Assembly (NCBI GenBank): GCA_020137815.1
Contig: CM035351.1
Location: 6,913,315 to 6,977,314 of the forward strand
Length of the DNA: 64,000 nt
Reading direction: 5' to 3'
DNA from: Hormiphora californensis
Lineage: Eukaryota; Ctenophora; Tentaculata; Cydippida; Pleurobrachiidae
Shown: positions 37,701 to 49,846 of the stretch, one piece after another
Layout of the letters: every line of letters begins with the position of its first letter
How positions within the stretch are numbered: the stretch's first letter is position 1
Translations under genes and position numbers: made by a program
Notes under the pieces: model-generated
What the model was told of the DNA's origin: nothing
The model's input: the letters and a program-made list of their open reading frames with translations, nothing else
Database searches by the model: none

Positions 37701-38201
37701 ACCCAATAACTTTGCAACTAACTCACCCAATAACTTTGCAACTAACCCACCCAATAACTTTGCAACTAACCCACCCAATAACTTTGCAACAACCCCACCC
37801 AATAACTTTGCAACTAACCCATCTAATAACTTTGCAACTATAACTCACCCAATAACTTTGCAACTAACCCATCTAATAACTTTGCAACTAACCCACCCAA
37901 TAACTTTCCAACTAACCCACCCAATAACTTTGCAACGAACCCACCCAATAACTTTGCAACTAACCCACCCAATGACTTTGCAACTAACCCCTCCAATAAC
38001 TTTGCAACTAACCCCTCCCTTACCCAGGTTGATGTACGTATTCACGGTGGAGCAGTGTACCACATAGCTGCTGAGCTCCAGGCTCAAGAAGAAATCCTGA
38101 GGAGGGAGAAGGAACTTGAGCAGGCTCGAAGACAACTTGCCAAGATTAGGAACGCCCAATACTACTCCTTTAAAAAGATGAATGACGGAGAGGAGGATTA
38201 G
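20728..38201 (+). CDS. TLN: Talin
   Basis: Thirty exons join in frame to about 2,587 aa (human talin-1 has 2,541). Exons: 20728-20790, 24170-24245, 24829-24926, 25227-25658, 25913-26141, 26271-26381, 26514-27269, 27352-27848, 28224-28386, 28503-28789, 28956-29261, 29377-29510, 29654-29783, 30359-30461, 30596-30939, 31134-31319, 31499-31732, 31857-32213, 32356-33213, 33318-33680, 33788-34172, 34285-34454, 34591-34878, 34986-35078, 35319-35501, 35687-35842, 36776-36899, 37046-37305, 37458-37661, 38028-38201. Talin links integrin tails to actin and activates integrins. The FERM head F0-F3 covers exons 1-7 (KEKMKGKNKLVPRLLGITK; the F3 segment RRWAASPNSFTLDFGDY). The helical-bundle rod and the C-terminal dimerisation helix follow. 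Exon 24 inserts an acidic stretch, EEDSDESDSE, between rod bundles. No frame breaks anywhere. Confidence 0.96.
20791..24169 (+). other. Talin intron 1 (3.4 kb)
   Basis: The largest intron of the gene, between the 21-codon first exon and the F0 exon at 24170. It contains CA and CT microsatellites and purine-rich patches near 22640-22780 and 23520-23720. I see no nested gene. Its size relative to the other introns suggests it holds regulatory sequence, but no specific element can be named. Confidence 0.6.
24226..24526 (+). repeat. Five-copy minisatellite containing the talin exon 2 splice donor and poly-G runs
   Basis: Units of 61-65 bp start at 24226, 24289, 24354, 24415 and 24477. Each contains CAGTGATGACCAGGGCGACA (the last 20 coding bases of exon 2) followed by GTAAGT, then a run of 10-20 G broken by one or two bases. 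So the exon end and its donor are present five times; only the first joins to upstream coding sequence. The G-runs could form G-quadruplexes. Confidence 0.9.
24748..24845 (+). repeat. Tandem duplication of the talin intron 2 acceptor
   Basis: Segment 24748-24800 is repeated from 24801. Each copy has TTCTAAACTATCCATCTC, a CT tract, CACAG and the exon start ACTGAGTTTGGT. Only the second copy leads into exon 3; the first is a decoy followed by GTATGT. Confidence 0.85.
36069..36677 (+). other. Possible 203-codon cassette exon in talin intron 26
   Basis: The intron between exons 26 and 27 contains an open frame of about 280 codons (35934-36782). An acceptor-like GGTCAG before 36069 and a GTAAAC donor at 36678 would give a 609-bp exon that is phase 0 on both sides, matching exon 26 (phase 0 end) and exon 27 (phase 0 start). 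The product is acidic, Ser/Thr/Asp-rich and probably disordered, with one amphipathic segment (WELLQALHRARETIERG). Retaining the whole intron would end in a stop. It could also be a chance ORF, but that length is improbable. The acceptor lacks a good pyrimidine tract. Confidence 0.4.
37684..38018 (+). repeat. Minisatellite in talin intron 29, about 25-bp unit
   Basis: About 13 imperfect copies of the unit CCAATAACTTTGCAACTAAC plus CCAC fill the intron from shortly after the donor to just before the pyrimidine tract of exon 30. Confidence 0.9.
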
Positions 38202-39416
38202 AGAGAGTGATTAGATACTGATGTGATAATATTCGAACTCTATCGGGTTATTTTGAAACTTTTGTACTGAGAGAGATAAGAGACATGTGTGCTTGAAAAA
38301 CCGCGTTATAGATTGAGAAAGAGAGAGAGAGAGAAAAGAGAGAGATATGAATGTTAACCCAATTTGTATAAAGGTTAATACACGTTCTATATATTTTTAT
38401 ACCCTCCTTGCATCCCCCTTTATTATTGAACAAGTTTCATCTTGACACTTTCCTATCCGTTTTTCCACTGCTTTTTTGTCTCAACACGCCTCTTTCTACG
38501 GATGTTTAGTTTTTTTGACCCACGCGTTTGAAGAAAAGTAGCCGGGATATTTAACTGTGAGAATTTGAAAAAAGAAACACTCTGGAGTGTGTGCACTATT
38601 ACGACTTATTATGCTGTCTCTCGTTTGTGTAAAGAAACGACCTCTCCCCCAACGAGGGAGACTAAGAGAGAGAGTTTTTGTTTTCGGTATTGTTTTAATA
38701 CGAAATAAGATGTTAGGAATATATGCTTTACTTCGCTTATGAAACCTCAACTATGCATTATTTTCCTGTGTAGTTACACACATACTGCACTCTGCAGCAG
38801 ACCATCGAGCGATTGCATGTTCGCTGTTGACAGCTCCAGGAGAAAGGAGCCTGTCCGACGGTGTAAAGCTCTCAGTTGCGCAGCGAGAACAAACAGTGCT
38901 TGCATTGTGTACTTTCATTATAAGAGACGCGCGCGGTTTTGGCGGTAATTGAACTTAGCCGGTGAGGGTATCCTGATGAGTGGTTTGGTTTGGGCCACTC
39001 ATCTGGGACTGTAAACAGTCACACAGCCAAGTCTCGCCGAACAGGCGAGACAGCATAGTGCCGGATCATCCTTTCGGAATCACCACCAGATCGTCTTCTG
39101 TCTGTCGTCGGTGAAAGAATATGAAATCATACTTCTAGATCGTAAAACTTTTTCTCAGTAACTGATGAGTGGTTTTGGCAGAGTTGAAATTATCGAACCA
39201 TCAACCACTAAGTAATGAGTAACGCTATACACAGTATGAGTAAGTGAAACTCCTGTTATTATCTGGGAGTAAATGGTAAAACAAACATGGAAACATATAA
39301 CAGTTGTAAAAGGATCGAATAAAATTCTTTAACCCGGTAAAAAAATATATAATATGCTATTGTACCTAAATCTTAGATCTCTCTCGAAAATAAACGATTG
39401 TTCTTCATTTAAAATA
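38202..39416. other. Convergent intergenic region with three consecutive short hairpins
   Basis: Talin (plus) and sideroflexin (minus) end on either side. Three perfect hairpins follow one another: 38975-38983 with 38995-39003 (9 bp), 39007-39011 with 39016-39020 (5 bp), and 39031-39038 with 39044-39051 (8 bp, loop GAACA). A T5 run lies about 100 bp downstream (near 39150), and CTGATGAGTGGTTT, part of the first hairpin, recurs near 39162. This could be a structured RNA gene, but I cannot assign a family. Confidence 0.35.
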
Positions 39417-42914
<3,498 letters not shown>

Positions 42915-43336
42915 CAATAGCCGCTATATAGACAGGGAAATATTGGTTGAATAATAATGGTCTCAGCGAGGGATTTCTACACTGCAGTAAGAAGGCAAAG
43001 AAGGCAGGGAGGCAAAGAAAAACACTGGGTATATTGCGTGCATAAATAATTCATTCTCTGTCATAAAATGGTATAGCTTTATACATGTCATAAATAGTGT
43101 AAAAATCAGTGTAAAGCAACACTCATAACAATACCCTGGAAAGTGGAACTCCCTACCCCCTAATGGGGCCGTGAAACTCGATATTAGGCAAATCACAGAG
43201 ACATATTGGGAAGAGAAATGAGATTTCGGAGGCGAGGGGAGAGGGAGTTGAGTTAGATAAACATCTCTAGTGACTAGTAGTCTCTACACAAACAATATCA
43301 GGGCCTCACAGGGCCTCATATAAACACACATATCAC

Positions 43337-43475
43337 ACCCAGGAACGGCAACGTGTCATATAACACACGTCATATCACACCCAGGACCGGCAACGTGTCA
43401 TATAACACACGTCATATCACACCCAGGACCGGCAACGTGTCATATAACAACATATAATATCACACCCAGGACCGG
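43337..43475. repeat. Short tandem repeat abutting the stop codon of the coiled-coil gene
   Basis: About four copies of a 46-49 bp unit containing CACACCCAGGACCGGCAACG and TGTCATATAACACACGTC. The last copy runs into the final codons of the gene at 43477. The remaining DNA between this gene and SFXN (42915-43336) shows nothing recognisable. Confidence 0.8.
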
Positions 43476-43476
43476 T

Positions 43477-46400
43477 TCAGAAGCTATCACTGCCCGTTAC
43501 CCCTCCCTCCGAATAACTATAATCCTCCAGATTGAGGCCCAAGAAGGGTGGTGGTGAGGGGCTTGCATCCGGTAGTGGGGTAACCAGCTCAAGGGTCTCA
43601 AAGTTCTCCGCACTTTGCGTCTTGGGTAGGGGGCTAGGGGTGGTGAGGGAGGGTCGTCTAGCTGGAGTTGGTGGTTTCCTATCCTCTGGGGCAGGAGGTG
43701 GAGCTGGTTGGACGGGAGAGTAGTGTGGAGACTGCTGCTGATGTTGTTGGGATGGTGATGGAGCAGCATTGGTTCTCATCTCATAAACATGCCTGATTTG
43801 GGGGTCTCTGATGGCTTGTAGGGCGGCTATGTTCCCAGGGGAGAGAGGCCACTCTCCCTCACTAAGGGGTCCACCTAGCAGGCTCAACTCGCTAGGAACC
43901 CCTCCTGGGAGTATCTCACCAGCTGATATTGGGTTATCAGTTACTGAGTAGCTGACAGTCATTACACTCGAGTGCATGGTGCTACTACTTCTAGGATCAC
44001 CCACCATCACCTCCTCCTCCTCCTCCCCATCCTCCTCAGTGTGATCTAGGGGGTGCTGGGAGATGAGGGAGTGGTCTGTTTCTCGGGGTGTCTCAACTCC
44101 AATACTTTGGTTTCCAATCATAGGGTCATGCTGCTGAGTTGGTGAGGTGGCTACAGTTAGACCAGGGGTGTAGACTTGTCTGTAGCTGATCTCCTGGTCT
44201 GTTAGATCCAGGGGTACCTGTTCCAGAGTGTCTTCCAAGGTATTGTTCATGATAGGGGCTCGCTGTTTGGGTTCTACTGGCGGTCTGGGTTGTCTGGTAG
44301 GGAGCTCATTGATGGACATTTCATCGGACATATCATCAATGTCTCGTGGAGACAAGAAGGGTTCTGGAGACATACTGGGGGTGTTAGGTGAGAAGGGAGG
44401 AGACTTGTTACCCGAACTAGACCGGGAGGAACGAGTGAAGCTGGGAGTTACCACAATGGAGAGAGATGAAGTTGTCCGACTGCTATCCGTGATTTCCTCA
44501 AACGTGTTCCCAGAATAGGATGCTTCCTTTACACTCTCAGACTGAGCTTTTCCAATCTGTCCTTCTGTTACCTGACCACCAGCTTCAATTCTCTGTGCTA
44601 TTCTCCCCTCTGTCTCTTCAGCTATAACCTCAGCTACCAGGGCGTGTATTTGGTGGGGTGTGAGGCCAGCTGCCTTAGCTCCCCTGTACACCTCCTCCCC
44701 CAGAAGGGCCCTTAGCTCCTCATCAACACCAGGATCATCATCCTCCTGTAGCAGTCTCTCCAGTATCGCATCCTCTATCTCACCCAGACACTGCTCCCTT
44801 GTAGAGGTGAGTGGTTCAGTATACCTGGGTTGTTGAGGTTCTGAGTATCGGGAGATGTGTTGTTGAGGTTTCCATTCCACTCGTTTAGTGGGAGGTGGAG
44901 TTGTAGCTACCTCTCTCCTCTCTCTTCCACCCCGTACAAAGTGTACAAAACTCTCCTCCGATGATGACGTCAGGAGATCACTGGTATTTGTCTCATCAGG
45001 AAGGTGTCTATTGATGAGCTGGTGAAGTGGTGAAACACCACATGAAACGTCCACTTGGTCCACCATACTGACACCCACCCCAATATCCTCCCTTTCCTCT
45101 AGATGGGTGACACCCACCCCAATATCCTCCCTTTCCTCTATATGGGTGACACCCACCCCTACACTCCTCTCTGTAAGGGGTGTCCTCCCCACTCCAACGT
45201 CTGCCTTCCTATCCTCCTCCAACCTACTGATTCCAGCTGATACATCTCGGTATCTTGATACTGAACGGGGGCAGAGAGGTGTACTGCTAGTCTCGGGTAC
45301 CATCCTAGACCCTAGTGAGATACTCCTGGGTAGATCATGGTCCACCCTTCTGGTGGTTCTACTATCCTGGATAACTGGTAGGATCTGGTCCTCTTGTTTT
45401 CGGAGATATCCCAGGTTAGCTTTGATTCTTTGGTGCTCATTTTCCTTCCTTACCTTCTCATACAGCAGCTTTTTATCAGCGAGACTTAGTTTGTCTTTTC
45501 TCATCTTGGCAGTTGTTTTCTTCTTTTCGGGAATGTTTTCCTTCTGGGCGGGCTTCTTTTTCTTCCCCTTCATCCGCTCCTCTTTTAGTTCCTGATTGAC
45601 CTTATCCATCGCTGCCGCCACCTTCCTCTCTATCTCTGCCTCTGCTTCTCCCGTCCTTTCACAGTTGAACGTAGCATCCAGTGCAAACCTCCCCTCGTCC
45701 ACCTCTCGTTTCCGCTCCTCGGCCTCCCTCAGCAGCTGTCTAGCCTCCAGAATATAGGCAGGAGTTGTGTAGTGACTCGCATCTCGCCTGGGAACATCCC
45801 GAGACTGGATCTCGGCTAGGTACTTATCTGCGAGGGGTCGCGATTTCTCTGACCTCCGCAATTCTTCAACCTCATTTCGAGTTCGTTTCACCTCCGCCAG
45901 GGCATCCCTCATTTTCAGGTCCATTTCTTCCAGTCTCCGCTGTCCTTCTCTCATGATATGCAACTGTTTCTCTCCGGCTCTTTCCCTTTCATCCTCTCTA
46001 TCCCTCTCCACAGCCTGGTCAATAAACCGCTGCCTAATTTCCACTGCACTGGGCCGGGGAGCTGTTCTGGGTACGGGTACAGACCGGGGGTTGAGAGGAG
46101 TAGCAACTTCGGGTAACAGAGTCAGATCTAGGGTCGGGTCGGTCATATGGGCCTGTGGACATCCACTACCGCCCAAATCTTTAGATACATCAGACCGGAT
46201 ATCCGCATGTTGCTGTTTCTCTTGTTTCCTGTCCTCCAACTGAGCAGCCAATCTCTCCAGCTGTACCTGAACATCTCTCTGTAGTTGGTGGTAAGGTGCT
46301 GTAGCAGCAACTGCAGCCGCCACTGCAGCCGCGATCTGAGATGACTGATCAGGTATCACGTGTTGTTCTGTTGTAGCTCTTCTAACCAACACAGGACCCT

Positions 46401-47295
46401 TCTCTATAGCCGTGCTACCCTTCTGTAGGGCTTGTCGGGCTGAGAGTGCAGCGGAGGGATGGCGCTCAACTGTTATCCGTTCAGTAGGGGGAGGGGGTAC
46501 TGAGGATGGGGGTCTGAGGATGCCCTGGGGGAGGCCAGACGTGGTGGAGATACTGGGAAGTGCAGCTGGGGGCTGAGATGTTTGAGAGGTGGAATGGGCA
46601 GGTCGTGCTGTAGGAGTACTGGCACCTACAACTTTCTCAGATTTTAGGGAGGAAAGATTGGAGGACAGGTTACTGGTGGTTGTACTGGTGTTAGTACGAG
46701 TGTAGGACGACTCTGTACCAGTATGATCACGTGATCTATCACGTGATCTATCACGTGATATATCACGTGACGTGTTACTGTACCCACTCTCCACCCTCTC
46801 CACAACACAAGGTGAACTCTCCTCACCGTCCCTAGTTGGAATGAGGTCTACCTCCCCAACGGTAACTATGGAAACAGAACTCGAGGTGATGCTGGGTGCC
46901 ACTAGATGCACACTGTCATCCACCATTACCCCACTAATCCTAGCTGGTGTGCGGTGCCCCGTCACCTGCTCCTCTACTAATGATCTCTGCTCCTCCATAA
47001 AACTTGATCTCTCACCCTCTCTTAGAGTTGATCTCTCTCCCTCCCTGACAGTTGATCTCTCTCCCTCTCTGAGAGTTGATCTCTCTCCCTCTCTGATAGT
47101 TGATCTCTCTTCCTCTCTGATAGTTGATCTCTCTCCCTCTCTGATAGTTGATCTCTCACTGCATCCTGACCTCCTCATAACATCTTCAGTGCTCAGTTCC
47201 CGGACCTTCCTAGCCTTGATCCGGACACTACTACAGGAGGAACTACTGAGGAGGCTGTCGACTGCTGCTGTGGTTATCCGCAGAATGTCAGCCAT
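43477..47295 (-). CDS. Large coiled-coil protein, possibly TALPID3
   Basis: A single uninterrupted 1,272-codon ORF. Near residues 45-100 there are seven copies of an octapeptide, ERSTIREG and variants. Near residue 325 lies an Ala-rich helix (AAAVAAAVAATAPYHQLQ) leading into coiled coil. Residues about 430-680 are charged coiled coil (REGQRRLEEMDLKMRDALAE and later). Near 745-790 is a degenerate repeat of EEREDIGVGVTHL, and the C-terminal half is Pro/Ser-rich and disordered. The Ala-helix plus coiled coil resembles TALPID3/KIAA0586, a distal-centriole protein needed for cilia; this is a tentative match. The ATG directly follows CTCCTATCTAG. The 5' third is duplicated at 48322-49465. Confidence 0.6.
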   Translation of the reverse strand: MADILRITTAAVDSLLSSSSCSSVRIKARKVRELSTEDVMRRSGCSERSTIREGERSTIREEERSTIREGERSTLREGERSTVREGERSTLREGERSSFMEEQRSLVEEQVTGHRTPARISGVMVDDSVHLVAPSITSSSVSIVTVGEVDLIPTRDGEESSPCVVERVESGYSNTSRDISRDRSRDRSRDHTGTESSYTRTNTSTTTSNLSSNLSSLKSEKVVGASTPTARPAHSTSQTSQPPAALPSISTTSGLPQGILRPPSSVPPPPTERITVERHPSAALSARQALQKGSTAIEKGPVLVRRATTEQHVIPDQSSQIAAAVAAAVAATAPYHQLQRDVQVQLERLAAQLEDRKQEKQQHADIRSDVSKDLGGSGCPQAHMTDPTLDLTLLPEVATPLNPRSVPVPRTAPRPSAVEIRQRFIDQAVERDREDERERAGEKQLHIMREGQRRLEEMDLKMRDALAEVKRTRNEVEELRRSEKSRPLADKYLAEIQSRDVPRRDASHYTTPAYILEARQLLREAEERKREVDEGRFALDATFNCERTGEAEAEIERKVAAAMDKVNQELKEERMKGKKKKPAQKENIPEKKKTTAKMRKDKLSLADKKLLYEKVRKENEHQRIKANLGYLRKQEDQILPVIQDSRTTRRVDHDLPRSISLGSRMVPETSSTPLCPRSVSRYRDVSAGISRLEEDRKADVGVGRTPLTERSVGVGVTHIEEREDIGVGVTHLEEREDIGVGVSMVDQVDVSCGVSPLHQLINRHLPDETNTSDLLTSSSEESFVHFVRGGRERREVATTPPPTKRVEWKPQQHISRYSEPQQPRYTEPLTSTREQCLGEIEDAILERLLQEDDDPGVDEELRALLGEEVYRGAKAAGLTPHQIHALVAEVIAEETEGRIAQRIEAGGQVTEGQIGKAQSESVKEASYSGNTFEEITDSSRTTSSLSIVVTPSFTRSSRSSSGNKSPPFSPNTPSMSPEPFLSPRDIDDMSDEMSINELPTRQPRPPVEPKQRAPIMNNTLEDTLEQVPLDLTDQEISYRQVYTPGLTVATSPTQQHDPMIGNQSIGVETPRETDHSLISQHPLDHTEEDGEEEEEVMVGDPRSSSTMHSSVMTVSYSVTDNPISAGEILPGGVPSELSLLGGPLSEGEWPLSPGNIAALQAIRDPQIRHVYEMRTNAAPSPSQQHQQQSPHYSPVQPAPPPAPEDRKPPTPARRPSLTTPSPLPKTQSAENFETLELVTPLPDASPSPPPFLGLNLEDYSYSEGGVTGSDSF

Positions 47296-47692
47296 CTAGA
47301 TAGGAGAGAGGAGGGTTAGATTTTGTTTTACTCAATGTGTTGGGGTACTTCCCTACTTGTTGGTAGAGAGGTACCCCACCCTGCAGGCTGTTATAGTGAA
47401 CACATATTACCATCATGTTTAATGTTTATAGGTTAAGTAATAAAGCGTGAAACTTTTAATGCAAGACTGTTTTTGTTTCGTGAAGGAAAATTAATTCATA
47501 AAAACTGAAATACCCAAAAATTACCAGTTACAACAAAACGTTAGCCGTATCAACGGCCTATACAACAACAGATAAGATCTAAAATCTACATACAGAACGT
47601 AAAATAATTCATCTACACACAGTCACACACATTTTAATGTCTAATTCTACAAACGGCTGCAAAAAATGAGGATCTAGATTTAAAGTCTAAAA

Positions 47693-48300
47693 TCATAGAC
47701 TCTTCTCCAGGACTTCTCCCTCTAGGAGCTCTAGGGGTACCGGACCCAAGGCCAGGAGCAAATCGTGGAACTTGGCGAGATCAAAGTTGGGTTTCTGCTT
47801 CATTTTCTCTCTAACCTCCAACAATTTCAGTTGACCAACCTGGAAAAGGTGTTGTTAAGTTTATACTTAGTTTAGTGAGAAACATGTTAGAACATAGTAT
47901 CTGACATGGTTTATCACAGTTCTGCACTAGACGTGAAATATTAATTAATATTAATTAATAGTTTACCTTGTAAGAACAGGCTTGTCCAGGAAGTACACAG
48001 TATCTGTCAACCTCATCTTCAGCCTCCCGTGAGGTCATACCCGTGGAACGCTTCATAAAGTCAACCGCCTGGGAAAGAGAGAGGAGGAGGATATTAACAA
48101 CTCAGAACAGGAAAGGTTTTGGAGAAGTTTTAAGAGTTAGTTTTGTTAATTTTGAAATCACCATCATCGCACCTTTTCTCTTGGCCACTTGAAGTAGTGA
48201 AGTCCCGTGTCCACCACTAGTCGTGAGGCCCTTAGTAACTCTGCCGTGAAATATCCCAACAAGCTATACCCATCCGTCCCATCTGCTTCCTTATAAAATC
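47693..48300 (-). pseudogene. Orphan terminal exons of the DUF885 gene (block A)
   Basis: Exons 48300-48173, 48068-47967 and 47839-47693 copy exons 3-5 of the DUF885 gene and keep open frames, intact splice sites and the stop (ending VLEKSL). No catalytic exon precedes them; they lie downstream of the truncated coiled-coil copy. They could only be used in a fusion transcript or by skipping from the DUF885 gene upstream. Confidence 0.8.
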
Positions 48301-49461
48301 CTGGGAAAATGGAAGGATAGAACTGGGCCGGGGAGCTGTTCTGGGTACGGGTACAGACCGGGGGTTTAGAGGAGTAGCAACTTCGGGTAACAGAGTCAGA
48401 TCTAGGGTCGGGTCGGTCATGTGGGCCTGTGGACATCCACTATTACCCAAATCTTTAGATACATCAGACCGGATATCCACATGTTGCTGTTTCTCTTGTT
48501 TCCTGTCCTCCAACTGAGCAGCCAGTCTCTCCAGCTGCAGCTGCACATCTCTCTGTAACTGGTGGTAAGGTGCTGTAGCAGCAACTGCAGCCGCCACCGC
48601 AGCCGCGATCTGAGATGATTGGTCAGGCATCACGTGTTGTTCTGTTGTAGCTCTTCTAACCAATACAGGACCCTTCTCTATAGCCGTGCTGCCCTTCTGC
48701 AGGGCTTGTCGGGCTGAGAGTGCTGCGGAGGGATGGCGCTCAACTGTTATCCGTTCAGTAGGGGGAGGGGGTACTGAGGATTGGGGTCTGAGGATGCCCT
48801 GGGGGAGGCCAGACGTGGTGGATATACTGGGAAGGGCAGCTGGGGGCTGTGTGGTTTGAGAGGTGGAATGGGCAGGTCGTCCTGTTGGAGTACTGGCACC
48901 TACCACTTTCTCAGATTTTAGGGAGGACAGATTGGAGGACAGGTTACTGGTGGCTGTACTGGTGTTAGTACGAGTGTAGGACGACTCTGTAACAGTATGA
49001 TCACGTGACGTGTTACTGTACCCACTCTCCACCCTCTCCACAACACAAGGTGAACTCTCCTCACCGTCCCTAGTTGGAATGAGGTCTACCTCTCCAACGG
49101 TAACTATGGAAACAGAACTCGATGTGATACTGGGTGCAACTAGATGCACACTGTCATCCACCATTACCCCACTAATCCTAGCTGGTGTGCGGTGCTCCGT
49201 CACCTGCTCCTCTACTAATGATCTCTGCTCCTCCATAAAACTTGATCTCTCTCCCTCTCTGATAGTTGATCTCTCTCCCTCTCTGATAGTTGATCTCTCT
49301 CCCTCTCTGATAGTTGATCTCTCACTGCATCCTGACCTCCTCATAACATCTTCAGTACTCAGTTCCCGGACCTTTCTAGCCTTGATCCGGACACTACTAC
49401 AGGAGGAACTACTGAGGAGGCTGTCTACTGCTGCTGTGGTTATCCGCAGAATGTCAGCCAT
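48232..49461 (-). pseudogene. Truncated chimeric copy of the coiled-coil gene (409 codons)
   Basis: The first about 387 codons copy the N-terminus of the 1,272-aa protein. At about 48322 the frame crosses the duplication junction into DUF885 intron and exon 3 sequence, read out of frame, and stops after DISRQSY. The 5' flank, including the acceptor-like CCTATCTAG before the ATG, is duplicated, so the copy may be transcribed. It may make a short protein with the Ala-rich helix but no downstream coiled coil. The frame has no disabling change before the junction. Confidence 0.75.
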
Positions 49462-49846
49462 CTAGATAGGGGAGAGAGGAGGGTTAGATATTATTCTACT
49501 CAATGTGTTGGGGTACTTCCCTACTTGCTGGTAGAGAGGTACCCCACCCTGTTATAGTGAACACATATTACCATCATGTTTAATGTTTACAGGTTAAGTA
49601 ATAAAGCGTGAAACTTTTAATGCAAGACTGTTTTTGTTTCGTGAAGGAAAATTAATTCATAAAAACTGAAATACCCAAAAATTACCAGATACAACAAAAC
49701 GTTAGCCGTATCAACGGCCTATACAACAACAGGTCTAAAATCTACATACAGAACGTAAAATAATTCATCTACACACAGTCACACACATTTTAATGTCTAA
49801 TTCTACAAACGGCTGCAAAAAATGAGGATATATTTAAAGTCTAAAA

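Noticed and set aside
38971-39190. Hammerhead ribozyme core (CTGATGAG, twice)
   Set aside because: The stem after the first copy is not followed by GAAA; after the second, GAAA is present but no stem II forms.
43477-47295. Bacterial contamination suggested by long intronless ORFs and the DUF885 gene
   Set aside because: Flanking genes and DUF885 itself have GT-AG introns, and duplicated blocks tie the ORF to the same scaffold.
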